The notes under the pieces: generated by a model | Told to the model about the DNA's origin: nothing | The model's database searches: none | The model's input: only the letters and a program-made list of their open reading frames with translations | Program-made: the position numbers and the translations under genes | NCBI RefSeq assembly: GCF_947491795.1 | Contig: NZ_CANLKW010000006.1 | Location: 36,294-100,293, forward strand | Reading direction: 5' to 3' | Origin: an uncultured Roseobacter sp. | GTDB taxonomy: Bacteria; Pseudomonadota; Alphaproteobacteria; Rhodobacterales; Rhodobacteraceae | Length of the DNA: 64,000 nucleotides | Shown: in pieces, positions 27,057-36,184 of the stretch | Position numbering within the stretch: the first letter of the stretch is position 1 | Layout of the letters: each line of letters begins with the position of its first letter

Positions 27057-28517
27057 TCAGAGGATTTTAAAGGCAGGATCCGCCAGCGCGGGTCCGGCCT
27101 CTGCCTGTGGCAGCGGTTTGGCTGCCACACATTGCTTGATGCCGTGGATCCACTTTTTCGCCCGGTCATTCAACTGGAAACTCTTGGTCATCGAACGACC
27201 CCGCGTCACGAGGATGCCAATGTCAGCACCTTCATAACGATAGTCACCCGGGCCCAGAATGCGCAGGAAGAACGCCTCATTCTCGGATTCTACTGCGCGG
27301 CGGTGATAGTCGAAGCGGTCATAGACCACGCGCCCGTCCTCGAGCATTTTGTAGATGCCCGTTTCCGGGGCCGCGGTGCAGATATCGACCGTATCGTCCG
27401 TGTGCTTGATCACCATCTGTGACCAGCTGTCGATATTGGCGCTGTCGGCCCAGCGGGCGTTGAGCTCATCCACATCCAGATTGAATTTCTTCTTCGAGAA
27501 CTCCAGCAGGTGGAACAGAAACAGCGGCGCATCCGCATGGGCAAAAGCGGCGTGGTTCGTCATGGACGACGCGCCCGTGATGCGCGGGTTCAGCTCGCCC
27601 AACCAGATATCACCGGTTTTCTTGTCGATCAGGAAGTCGAGCTCAAAATACCCGCGATACCCCTCCTTGCGCAGTTGCTCACCGAACTTAAACGTCAGAT
27701 CCCGCGCTTTCTCACGCACTTTGGGCGGAAAGGCGGTTGCGAGCATTTCATTGCCACACCAGCCGCCGCGATATGGCGTCAGCTCTTTGAAGCCGACCAG
27801 TTCGGTCATCAACGGGCCAACAATCGTGCCTTCAGACGTGGCACAGGCCTCGATGGCCGAGCCACGGCAATCAATCCGTTTCATGATCTTGATCTCGCCC
27901 TCGCCGATGATCTCGTGCTCATGACGGCGGAAATCAGCTTCGGACTTGATAAAGAACGTGGTGTGCCCGCTGTCGCCAAAGGCGGACTGCAGCACCAGGT
28001 CATGCCCGATCCCGGCCTTGTCACAGGTCTTTTTAAGATCCTCATAGGATTTGACCTCTGCCAGCACGTTCGGCACCGACGGCACACCGGCTTTGTTACC
28101 GATGCGGACTGTTTCGATTTTGTTGTCCATGTTCGTGCGCAGCTTGGCTTTGGGAAACCAGACCGACCCGCCGAGCTCTTTGGCCAGACGTTCGGTTTCC
28201 TCGTCAAACATCAGGAACACAAACTTAGGCTTGCCGCCGCGACGCTTGATAAAGTCGATGACCTCTTTGTGCTGCAGCAGGTAATTGTTGATGTCCTCGA
28301 TGGACTGAAATTCCGCATGCGGCTGCTCAGACGGGCAAAAGACGTTGGGATGCCGGCCATCGTAACAGTCAATGTAGCAGATGTACTTGAAGTTCTTCAC
28401 CCATTCGTCAATCCCGAGCAGGTTGAAGTTCGTGGCCGAGACAAAATAGACCGGATCCTCGTTGCGATGAAAAAAGCGGCGGATTTCCGAGATGTTTTTC
28501 AGAACCGTTGTAGACAT
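27057..28517 (-). CDS. ATP-grasp ligase-like protein (annotated elsewhere as biotin carboxylase-like)
   Basis: 486 aa. An N-terminal pre-ATP-grasp Rossmann region (VYFVSATNFNLLGIDEW) precedes an ATP-grasp core: the nucleotide-lid segment LVLQSAFGDSGHTTFF at about 194-209, basic KIMKRIDCRGSAIEA, and the metal-binding ELDFLIDKKTGDIWLGELN near 295-313, with Glu and Asn in GELNPRITGASS. ATP-grasp enzymes activate a carboxylate as acyl phosphate and join it to an amine, thiol or carboxylate. No biotin-carboxyl-carrier domain is present here, so a small-molecule ligase is more likely than a true biotin carboxylase. Sits 23 bp after the decarboxylase gene. Confidence 0.82.
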   Translation of the reverse strand: MSTTVLKNISEIRRFFHRNEDPVYFVSATNFNLLGIDEWVKNFKYICYIDCYDGRHPNVFCPSEQPHAEFQSIEDINNYLLQHKEVIDFIKRRGGKPKFVFLMFDEETERLAKELGGSVWFPKAKLRTNMDNKIETVRIGNKAGVPSVPNVLAEVKSYEDLKKTCDKAGIGHDLVLQSAFGDSGHTTFFIKSEADFRRHEHEIIGEGEIKIMKRIDCRGSAIEACATSEGTIVGPLMTELVGFKELTPYRGGWCGNEMLATAFPPKVREKARDLTFKFGEQLRKEGYRGYFELDFLIDKKTGDIWLGELNPRITGASSMTNHAAFAHADAPLFLFHLLEFSKKKFNLDVDELNARWADSANIDSWSQMVIKHTDDTVDICTAAPETGIYKMLEDGRVVYDRFDYHRRAVESENEAFFLRILGPGDYRYEGADIGILVTRGRSMTKSFQLNDRAKKWIHGIKQCVAAKPLPQAEAGPALADPAFKIL

Positions 28518-28540
28518 GAATTGCTGTCCTCTCTGTTAGT

Positions 28541-31294
28541 TTATTCCGCCGCAGGGGCGATTTTTGGCGCATCTGCGCGCGCCTCGATGATTTCGTCCAG
28601 GGCTTCGGTCGTAAAGACCCGCAAGCCCAGATCCGGCCGGTAGCCGTGGATTTCGGTAACGTCCAGCGCCAGCATAAAGGCAAGGATTTCCTGACTGATG
28701 ACCTGACCCGGTACGAGGATGGGGAACCCGGGCGGATAGGGAATGATAAAGCTGGCGGAAACGACCGTTTCACCAGCGTCCAGCGCCTCCTTCAGAGATC
28801 CGTTGATGTCCAGATAGTCACATTTGTTTTCGTCATATGCCAGGAAGAAGGCTGACCTGATATCGCCCTCGCCCGTCACCGGACAGGCACGGAAGGCATC
28901 GTGGAACCGGCTGAAATCGGGCAGCGGCGGCAGGTCTTCCATCAGCGCCTTGACTCGGCGATCAAACGACAGCCGCTCCATCTTGCTGGCGTCATCAATA
29001 CGTTCATCCAGCGATTTCGCGATCTCCACCAGCACTTCGATCAGATAGGCAACCGAGGACCGTGTGGTGCCGATGTTTGTCATGAACAATACGGTATTGC
29101 GCGAGGTCTTGTTGATCTGAATCCCGTATTTGTCCATCAGGATATCGGTTTTGAACGTATCCCCGTCCCAGCCGGTACCACCGACGGCCAGCGTCACGCG
29201 GGTCGCATCCAGAACAAAGTCATCCTGTTCCCAGCTGTCCCACATATCGGTCCAGCCCTGTTCGGCGTCATAGTAACTGGTGATGCCAGACTGGCGGTAT
29301 TCGTCCGGGATCATGTCGCCGGCGGTCAGCACGCGGAAGTATTTCTTCAACAGCGGATGGGTCATGATCGCGCGGCGCATCGACAGTGCGGCCTCGATCT
29401 GGCGCTGAACGAATTCATAGCCCTCCAGCTCGACCTGGCGGCGCCCCACATCGAGGCTCGCGATGATCTGATAGTTCGGCGAGGTCGAGGTATGCGTCAT
29501 ATAGGCTTCGTGGAAAGCCTGCTCCACTTCGCCTTTGAAATCCTGATCATTCACATGGATCATGGACCCTTGTCGCAGCGACGTCAGCGTTTTGTGGGTG
29601 GATTGTGTGCCATAAACCCGGACCCTGGCATCGGGTGGCGGGATCAGCCTTGTATCCAGCAGCTTTTCGTCATCGGCGTCTTCCAGCGTGCTTTGCTGGG
29701 CCTCATACATACGTTTGTGCGCATCAGAGCGGAAACGCGTGCGCAGCGTGTTTGCTGCCGTCATCGCGGTGCGCTGACGATACGTCGGGTTGAAACGGGC
29801 AAAGGCAAACCAGGCCTCATCCCACAAAAAGATCAGGTCCGGCTTGATGGCAAGGCATTCTTCCATGACCCGCTCAACATTATAGACAAGCCCGTCAAAG
29901 GTGCAGTTCGTCAGCAACAGCATACGCACCTTGTGCAGTTTGCCCTCTGCCTTGAGCTTCAGCAGCTGGTGCTTGATCTCGCGCAGCGGCACAGCCCCGT
30001 ACATCGAGTATTCATTGAGCGGATAACTGTCGAGGTAGCATACCTGCGCACCGGCCAGCACCATGCCGTAGTGGTGTGACTTGTGACAGTCCCGGTCAAC
30101 CAGAACGATATCGCCGGGCCGGACAAGGGCCTGAACGACAATCTTGTTGCAGGTGGATGTTCCGTTTGTGGCAAAGAAAGTCTGTTTTGACCCGAATGCC
30201 CGGGCGGCCAGTTCCTGCGCCTCTTTGATGGGTCCGTGCGGCTCCAGCAGGCTGTCCAGACCGCCGGAGGTGGCGGAGGTCTCTGCAAGGAAAATGTTGG
30301 GTCCGTAAAAGGCCCCCATATCCTGAATCCAGTGACTGCGCGAAATAGACTTGCCCCGGCTGATGGGCATCGCGTGAAACACGCCCGTCGGCTGTTTGGA
30401 ATATTCGACCAGCGCGGTGAAAAACGGCGTTTTGTTACGCGCCTGAACACCCCGCAGGATGTTCAGGTGGAGTTCCATAAAGTCTTCCTGATTATAGAAG
30501 ACACGCCGGCAGATCCCAAGATCAAGCCCTGCGATATCCTCCACTGAACGTTCGGTGACCAGATAGGCGTCCAGTTCCGGGCGCACCCGGTCAATCAGGC
30601 GGCACAGTTCGGGCCCGTAATTTTCGGGCTCCATATTGTCGATCTCTTCCTGACCCCCTGCCCGGTTCAGAAAGCGCTGCACGATCTGCTGATCCATCTT
30701 GGATTTCAGCACCAGACCCGGCCGTACGACGATTGCCTGGATGTTGTGATTAAACAGGACGGCAACAAGCGCGTCCTCAAGGCTGGGCACGACAAGCGCT
30801 TCGTAGATGAACGGGTCTTCTGGGCGGCGCATGCGCGTGACATTGCTGCGCAGCCAGCGTTCCTGATGCTCGTTCACATTATCAACGATCAGAACCTCAA
30901 AATAAGGTTTCGCGAGTGCGCGGGCTTCGGGCGACTGCATCGCCTCATCTTCGAGCTCATCGTTGTCGATGCTTTCCCGTTCCAGCGGAATATGACGGCG
31001 ACGGTATGCGCCGGTTGTCAGTGCACGGGTGACACGCCCGATGGCAAAAGCCAGTTCTTCAAAATTACCATGCTCGAACTGGCGCCGCATATAGTCAAAG
31101 GCCGCCATACCGGGGAATGCCCAGTAGGGTTCAATGAAGGACAGACTGTTGAAAAGCTCTTCTGTCTTTTTTGTCAAAGACGCTGTCTGCCGGGCGTTTG
31201 GCCCGCGGGACAGGGCAGAGGTTGCCTCCCGCAGAGCACTCCACCGGTCAGAACGAAGCTGGATCGCCGAAGCGTAGTCGTTAGTAGCGTGCAT
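28541..31294 (-). CDS. Orn/Lys/Arg-type PLP decarboxylase with long N-terminal extension
   Basis: 917 aa, far above the 710-760 aa of bacterial biodegradative Lys, Orn and Arg decarboxylases. Order: helical extension (1-125), receiver-like wing domain (about 130-260), fold-type I PLP domain (about 300-700) and C-terminal domain. The Schiff-base lysine is Lys568 in YGTQSTHKTLTS; WDEAWFAF (Asp492) contacts the PLP nitrogen; ATNGTSTCNK binds the phosphate. The class removes the carboxylate of a basic amino acid to give a diamine or polyamine. Substrate specificity cannot be read reliably. It is 72 bp after the nitrilase gene and 23 bp before the ATP-grasp gene. Confidence 0.9.
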   Translation of the reverse strand: MHATNDYASAIQLRSDRWSALREATSALSRGPNARQTASLTKKTEELFNSLSFIEPYWAFPGMAAFDYMRRQFEHGNFEELAFAIGRVTRALTTGAYRRRHIPLERESIDNDELEDEAMQSPEARALAKPYFEVLIVDNVNEHQERWLRSNVTRMRRPEDPFIYEALVVPSLEDALVAVLFNHNIQAIVVRPGLVLKSKMDQQIVQRFLNRAGGQEEIDNMEPENYGPELCRLIDRVRPELDAYLVTERSVEDIAGLDLGICRRVFYNQEDFMELHLNILRGVQARNKTPFFTALVEYSKQPTGVFHAMPISRGKSISRSHWIQDMGAFYGPNIFLAETSATSGGLDSLLEPHGPIKEAQELAARAFGSKQTFFATNGTSTCNKIVVQALVRPGDIVLVDRDCHKSHHYGMVLAGAQVCYLDSYPLNEYSMYGAVPLREIKHQLLKLKAEGKLHKVRMLLLTNCTFDGLVYNVERVMEECLAIKPDLIFLWDEAWFAFARFNPTYRQRTAMTAANTLRTRFRSDAHKRMYEAQQSTLEDADDEKLLDTRLIPPPDARVRVYGTQSTHKTLTSLRQGSMIHVNDQDFKGEVEQAFHEAYMTHTSTSPNYQIIASLDVGRRQVELEGYEFVQRQIEAALSMRRAIMTHPLLKKYFRVLTAGDMIPDEYRQSGITSYYDAEQGWTDMWDSWEQDDFVLDATRVTLAVGGTGWDGDTFKTDILMDKYGIQINKTSRNTVLFMTNIGTTRSSVAYLIEVLVEIAKSLDERIDDASKMERLSFDRRVKALMEDLPPLPDFSRFHDAFRACPVTGEGDIRSAFFLAYDENKCDYLDINGSLKEALDAGETVVSASFIIPYPPGFPILVPGQVISQEILAFMLALDVTEIHGYRPDLGLRVFTTEALDEIIEARADAPKIAPAAE

Positions 31295-31366
31295 CAGTAG
31301 TTCCCCGTTGTGCGGATACCATAACGCAGCTGCGAGCAGTCTTTGCCACTCTGCCTGTCTGCGGTG

Positions 31367-32407
31367 TTATCCGCTGGATTGTTGTTTGTCGTCTCCCGCA
31401 ACCGGTTTCATCAGATCTGCGCCCGGCACCTCGTTCTGGACAGGAATATTGGCAGGTGCGCCCGGAACCACAATAGGATCGGCCCCTTTGAATGCCGGTG
31501 CTTCATCCTTTTTCTGCCCTGGTACATCAACATGCAGCCCTGCGCGTGATCCCTGTTGTGGTATCTCCAGTGGTCCCAACGTTTTAAGAAACGCGTCGGT
31601 TCCACTGTTTCTGTCGTAAACCGAAAAATCTGTTGATCTGTCGCGGAAACTCTTGAGAACCTGCCCCAGACCTTTCATGCCTGTTTCCCGCTGGCGGCGC
31701 ACCATGCTGAGGTCGACCTCAATCGGGAACATATCTTCCTGACCGGCAGACTGGTGCAGGACATGCGCAGAGGGGTCCACGACAAGCGATTTGCCAACAC
31801 CACCGGCACCGAGGCCGTTCACGTCGATGACATAACACTGGAACTGGGCGGCTGTTGCCCTTGCAATTGCGAGCTCAGCGTCGCGGTCCGTCGTCCCTGT
31901 CAGAACCGGGTGCAACAGTACTTCGACACCCTGTGCAGTCAGCTGGCGGGTGGTTTCCGGGAACCAGATGTCATAGCAGATCGACAGCCCGAAACGCCCG
32001 ACCTCAGGCACGTCAAAAACGCAGAATTCCTCGCCTGCGGCAATCCCGGCCTCGTAAGGCCGGAACGGGAACATCTTTGCGTAGCGGCGGATGATTTCAC
32101 CCTCCGGGTTAATCACCACAGAGGTGTTGAAAATCCGCCCCGTCTCAGGATCGCGCAGGAACATGGAGCCGGGAATGAGCCAGACCCTGTGGCGCCGCGC
32201 GGCCGCACAGAACTGGTCCAGCGCCTCGTTTTCGGGTGGCTGCGCGAAACGGTCAAGCGGGCCATAGGGGGCCAGCTCTGAAAAAAGCACCATCTGTGTC
32301 CATGGAAAGCGTGCCATGAGCACATCAAGACGCTGGATCATACCTTCCACGTTTGATTGCAGGGCGTTGACGTGCATCTGCACGCCGGCAATGGCAAAAG
32401 GGGTCAT
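31367..32407 (-). CDS. Carbon-nitrogen hydrolase (nitrilase superfamily amidase)
   Basis: 346 aa from ATG at 32407 (MTPFAIAGVQMHV). The catalytic triad is Glu44 (FSELAPYGP), Lys111 (RYAKMFPF) and Cys144 (LSICYDIWFPE). This superfamily hydrolyses amides, carbamoyl-amines or nitriles; N-carbamoylputrescine amidase would fit the decarboxylase context, but the specificity is not visible. After the ~285-residue core there is a Pro/Gly/Asp-rich tail of about 60 residues that looks disordered and is not usual for the family. It leads the leftward array and diverges from the FMN enzyme gene. Confidence 0.87.
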   Translation of the reverse strand: MTPFAIAGVQMHVNALQSNVEGMIQRLDVLMARFPWTQMVLFSELAPYGPLDRFAQPPENEALDQFCAAARRHRVWLIPGSMFLRDPETGRIFNTSVVINPEGEIIRRYAKMFPFRPYEAGIAAGEEFCVFDVPEVGRFGLSICYDIWFPETTRQLTAQGVEVLLHPVLTGTTDRDAELAIARATAAQFQCYVIDVNGLGAGGVGKSLVVDPSAHVLHQSAGQEDMFPIEVDLSMVRRQRETGMKGLGQVLKSFRDRSTDFSVYDRNSGTDAFLKTLGPLEIPQQGSRAGLHVDVPGQKKDEAPAFKGADPIVVPGAPANIPVQNEVPGADLMKPVAGDDKQQSSG

Positions 32408-32915
32408 CGTAAAGCTCTCCGTCCGGTCAGGGCGCACAAAACTGCCCCGATACTACATCTCAGACTGAATGCTTTACGCCCATCTGTCAGGGGATAAAAC
32501 AGGTGAAACACACTGCCGTTGCGATAAAACGCAAACCAGGACGCAAATGCCTGTTTGCAGGTCACCGGCAGTACCGGTTTCTGATCAAAGACGACGCAAA
32601 AGTGATTAGAAAATTAAACACTGCGATCCTCCCTGTCTGGTGCCCTGATGCTGTCATCCGCACCAAAGCGGATGATTCCCCACAACCAGTGTAACTTGCC
32701 CACCCGTTATCCTGACCGGCGCGTCCCATTATGCCCAAGCGTAAGCAGGTTCGCGGGTCAGCGCAAGTCCCGCATCCGTCCGAGGCAGGGCACTCTCTTC
32801 TTGCGCCGTCTGACCTTATGCTGGATCATCGCGACATGTTTAATATTTCTGCAATGCCTGCGCGACTGACCTGCCCTTGCGCGCAGCATTGCGGTCCACA
32901 AAGGCCGGAGATTTC
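32408..32915. promoter_or_regulatory. 508-bp divergent intergenic region
   Basis: No credible gene here: short frames on the + strand at 32503 and 32731 lack ribosome-binding sites and coding character. The region is AT-richer near 32595-32630 and must hold the divergent promoters for the nitrilase-led array and for the FMN enzyme. A small inverted repeat ACCGG-N5-CCGGT lies near 32565-32579 and could be a regulator site. Length is large for this compact genome. Confidence 0.5.
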
Positions 32916-34541
32916 ATGCCAGACCCAGGTTCGATGACGCGTTTTTCGATTTTTGCCGGGGTGGGTGCCCTGACCCTGATCAGTCTGGCTCTGGCACTGG
33001 TTTGGACATGGTGGATGCTCATACCTTTCGCGTTTTTCGCCTGGCTGACAGCTTTGGGTGTGCACGATGTCCGCCAGACGAGCCATTCAATCCTGCGCAA
33101 CTATCCGGTGCTGGGGCATATGCGCTTTCTTTTCGAAGGCATCCGACCGGAAATCCGCCAGTATCTGATTGAAAGCGATCAGGACGAGGAGCCGTTCAGC
33201 CGCGATGCGCGCAGCCTTGTCTACCAGCGCGCCAAGGGACAGGAGGACAAGCGCCCGTTTGGGACACGCATGCGGGTATACGATTCCGGATATGCCTGGG
33301 TCACACACTCTGTGGCGCCCGTAGAAATCCACGATACCGACTTTCGGGTGAGCATCGGCGGTAAGGATTGCAGGCAGCCCTACAGTGCATCTGTTTTCAA
33401 CATCTCTGCGATGAGTTTCGGCTCACTTTCGGGCAATGCGATTGAAGCGCTGAATACCGGGGCACGCAAAGGCGGATTTGCACATGACACCGGCGAGGGA
33501 TCGGTAAGCCGCTATCACCGGGCGGGCGGCGGAGATCTGATCTATCAGGTTGCGTCCGGATACTTTGGGGCGCGGGCCGCAGATGGCACTTTTGATCCGG
33601 AAAAGTTCCGTGTGACGGCATCCCAGGAACAGATCAGAATGATCGAGCTGAAGCTCAGTCAGGGCGCAAAGCCGGGGCATGGCGGTATGTTGCCCGCCTC
33701 AAAGATCACGCCCGAAATTGCCGAGGCCCGCGGCATTCCGATGGGCGAGGACTGTGTATCGCCCGCAGCCCATTCCGCGTTTTCGACACCCATCGAAATG
33801 ATGGAGTTTATCGGTCAGATGCGGGAGTTGTCGGGCGGAAAACCAACAGGTTTCAAACTGTGCATCGGGCACCGCAGGGAGTTCATGTGCATGGTAAAGG
33901 CCATGCTGCAAACAGGTATCGTGCCTGATTTCATCGTCGTTGACGGGACCGAAGGTGGCACAGGGGCGGCACCTGTAGAATTCTCAAACCATATCGGCAT
34001 GCCCCTCGTTGAGGGCCTGACCTTTGTTCACAACACGCTGCGCGGCGCCGGCCTGCGCGACCAGGTCAGAATTGGCGCGGCGGGCAAGGTCGTCTCCTCT
34101 TTTGATATCGCGCGCGCACTGGCGCTGGGGGCGGACTGGTGCAATTCTGCGCGTGGCTTTATGTTTGCGATTGGCTGTATCCAGGCTCAGGCCTGCCACA
34201 CCAATCATTGTCCCGTTGGCGTTGCGACACAGGACCCGATGCGCTCCCGTGCGCTGGACGTTGGCTCAAAATCGGAACGCGTGGCGCGGTTTCACGGCAA
34301 TACCCTTAAGGCGCTGGGGGAAATGACCGGTGCCGCGGGTCTGCGCCATCCCGGAGAGTTCATGCCCCAGCACCTTATGGTGCGCCTGGGCGACAAGGAA
34401 ATGGCAGAGGGGAATGACGCCTACCCCTACCTTCCCGAAGGGTTTTTGCTGAGCGACAAAGGCGACGACGCGATACTGGGCGATTACAGAAAGCGCTGGC
34501 ACCGCGCTGACCCCGCCAGTTTTGCACCACCGCCCTGCTGA
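32916..34541 (+). CDS. Membrane-anchored FMN glutamate synthase-like protein
   Basis: 541 aa from ATG at 32916 with GGCCGGAG upstream. Two N-terminal transmembrane helices (about residues 10-30 and 33-52) precede a glutamate synthase-type FMN barrel. CIQAQACHTNHCPVGVA near residue 430 is the cysteine cluster that binds 3Fe-4S in GltB; VDGTEGGTGAAP and GAAGKVVSSFDIA are FMN-barrel motifs. It lacks the amidotransferase domain of full-length GltB, so it is a stand-alone synthase-domain protein. Family members include N-methylglutamate synthase and uncharacterised oxidoreductases. Divergent from the amine-type cassette. Confidence 0.85.
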   Translation: MPDPGSMTRFSIFAGVGALTLISLALALVWTWWMLIPFAFFAWLTALGVHDVRQTSHSILRNYPVLGHMRFLFEGIRPEIRQYLIESDQDEEPFSRDARSLVYQRAKGQEDKRPFGTRMRVYDSGYAWVTHSVAPVEIHDTDFRVSIGGKDCRQPYSASVFNISAMSFGSLSGNAIEALNTGARKGGFAHDTGEGSVSRYHRAGGGDLIYQVASGYFGARAADGTFDPEKFRVTASQEQIRMIELKLSQGAKPGHGGMLPASKITPEIAEARGIPMGEDCVSPAAHSAFSTPIEMMEFIGQMRELSGGKPTGFKLCIGHRREFMCMVKAMLQTGIVPDFIVVDGTEGGTGAAPVEFSNHIGMPLVEGLTFVHNTLRGAGLRDQVRIGAAGKVVSSFDIARALALGADWCNSARGFMFAIGCIQAQACHTNHCPVGVATQDPMRSRALDVGSKSERVARFHGNTLKALGEMTGAAGLRHPGEFMPQHLMVRLGDKEMAEGNDAYPYLPEGFLLSDKGDDAILGDYRKRWHRADPASFAPPPC

Positions 34542-34550
34542 CGAAAAAAA

Positions 34551-34570
34551 GCACCCAATCGGGTGCCTTT
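34551..34570. terminator. Bidirectional rho-independent terminator
   Basis: Perfect 6-bp stem GCACCC/GGGTGC with loop AATC, flanked by seven A on the left and CTTTTCC on the right. It ends the FMN enzyme transcript rightward and, with a T7 run, the gabT-like transcript leftward. Confidence 0.85.
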
Positions 34571-34598
34571 TCCTTTGCAATTCGTCCCGCTGGATGTG

Positions 34599-35993
34599 TT
34601 AGGACGCCTGTTCTGCCACCGCTTCGGCCAGGGCGGCTTCAAAGATCTCCAGCCCTTCTTCGATAATGGCGTCGGATGCTGTCAACGGCACCATGATACG
34701 CAGCGCGTTTCCGTGCATGCCACAGCCCAGAAGGATCAGGCCCCGTTTCAACGCATGCGCGCAGACAGATTTGACCAGCGCCGCATCTGGTTTTGCGGTA
34801 TCAAAATCGGTGACGAACTCGACAGCAAGCATTGCACCCAGCCCACGGATGTCCCACATCCGGAAGGGCGCTGTGCGTGCGCCGATCTCAGCAAACCGTG
34901 TGCGGAAATGCGCGCCCAGTTTTAGCGAACGGGTCAGCAACCCTTCGGTTTCCAATGCCTCGATGGCCGCCAGGGCCGCCGCACAGGCAACCGGGTTTCC
35001 GCCGTAGGTACCTCCCAGACCGCCAGGGTCCATCGCGTCCATCACATCCGCCCGGCCAATAACACCGGCGATGGGGTATCCACCGGCCATGGATTTGGCG
35101 ACCGTGATCAGATCCGGCACAACGCCGGAATGCTCGATGGCAAACATGGTGCCCGTACGTCCGAACCCGGCCTGAATTTCGTCGGCGATCAGCAGGATGC
35201 CATGCGCGTCACAGATGGCGCGCAGTTCACGCAGCATCTCGAACGGAACCGGCGTATAACCGCCCTCGCCCAGAACAGGCTCGATGATGATTGCCGCGAC
35301 ACGGTCAGGCTGCGCATCAGTCAGGAACAGGTTTTTCAGACCGGTCAGCGCATCCTCGACGGTTATTCCGTCCCGTACCGAAGGAAAAGGCGCGCGGAAC
35401 ACGTCAGCCGGGAACGGCCCGACATCTTTTTTGTAGGGGCTGATTTTGCCGGTCATCCCCAGCGTCAGAAGCGTACGGCCATGATACCCGCCGGTGAAGG
35501 CAATAATTCCAGGGCGGCCAGTTGCTGCGCGGGCAATTTTGACCGCGTTTTCGACAGCTTCAGCGCCGGTTGTGACCAGCAGTGATTTCTTTGGATGATC
35601 GCCCGGCGCAAGCGTGTTCAGCTTTTCAGCAAGAGAAATATAGGATTCGTAAGGCACGACTTGGAATGAGGTATGCGTGAAACGGTCTTCCTGGGCTTTG
35701 GCCGCCGCAACGACGGCAGGATGCCGGTGGCCGGTATTCAGAACGGCAATACCGCCGGCAAAGTCGATGTAACGCTTTCCCTCGACATCCCAGAGTTCGG
35801 CATTTTCAGCATGATCCGCAAAAACGGGGGCAGCCGAAGCAACGCCGCGCGGTACGGCGGCTTCGCGGCGTGCCAGCAGTGCCGCGTTGGTCTGAACGTC
35901 CGGCGACGTTGCGACCACTTCAATCTTTGGTTTCTTTGCAGCGCGGGATTTGCGCGGTTTCTTCACAGCGGGGGTTTTCACAGTAGTGGCCAT
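34599..35993 (-). CDS. gabT: Class III omega-aminotransferase, GabT-like
   Basis: 464 aa. Fold-type I class III transaminase: TTGAEAVENAVKIARAAT (residues 141-158), GGYHGRT (168-174), IADEIQAGFGRTG (269-281, Asp271) and Schiff-base Lys300 in LITVAKSMAGG. Best fit is 4-aminobutyrate:2-oxoglutarate aminotransferase, which turns GABA from putrescine breakdown into succinate semialdehyde; other omega-amines are possible. The first ~25 residues (VKKPRKSRAAKKPK) are an unusual lysine/proline-rich extension before the enzyme core. Faces the PuuR-like regulator across 191 bp. Confidence 0.87.
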   Translation of the reverse strand: MATTVKTPAVKKPRKSRAAKKPKIEVVATSPDVQTNAALLARREAAVPRGVASAAPVFADHAENAELWDVEGKRYIDFAGGIAVLNTGHRHPAVVAAAKAQEDRFTHTSFQVVPYESYISLAEKLNTLAPGDHPKKSLLVTTGAEAVENAVKIARAATGRPGIIAFTGGYHGRTLLTLGMTGKISPYKKDVGPFPADVFRAPFPSVRDGITVEDALTGLKNLFLTDAQPDRVAAIIIEPVLGEGGYTPVPFEMLRELRAICDAHGILLIADEIQAGFGRTGTMFAIEHSGVVPDLITVAKSMAGGYPIAGVIGRADVMDAMDPGGLGGTYGGNPVACAAALAAIEALETEGLLTRSLKLGAHFRTRFAEIGARTAPFRMWDIRGLGAMLAVEFVTDFDTAKPDAALVKSVCAHALKRGLILLGCGMHGNALRIMVPLTASDAIIEEGLEIFEAALAEAVAEQAS

Positions 35994-36184
35994 CGGGGCG
36001 TCCTCTGATGTAGGGGGTGTTTAAAATATCGATACTCTGTTTAATTTAGTTGTCAATCGCCATTTCTACGACAGGCAATTCCACTCTCAGAGTGGTCCGC
36101 AGTTTTGGTGTGACAATGTCCGGCCAGCCGGATAATCATTGGCACGCATCAGGCGCTTTACCGCTGTAACGCAAGGATATTATT

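Noticed and set aside
27057..28517. True biotin carboxylase
   Set aside because: The ATP-grasp core is present, but there is no carboxyl carrier or carboxyltransferase gene nearby, and the neighbours point to small-molecule ligase chemistry.
32503..32937. Short + strand frames in the 508-bp intergenic region
   Set aside because: No ribosome-binding sites, unlikely composition and no match to any family I know.
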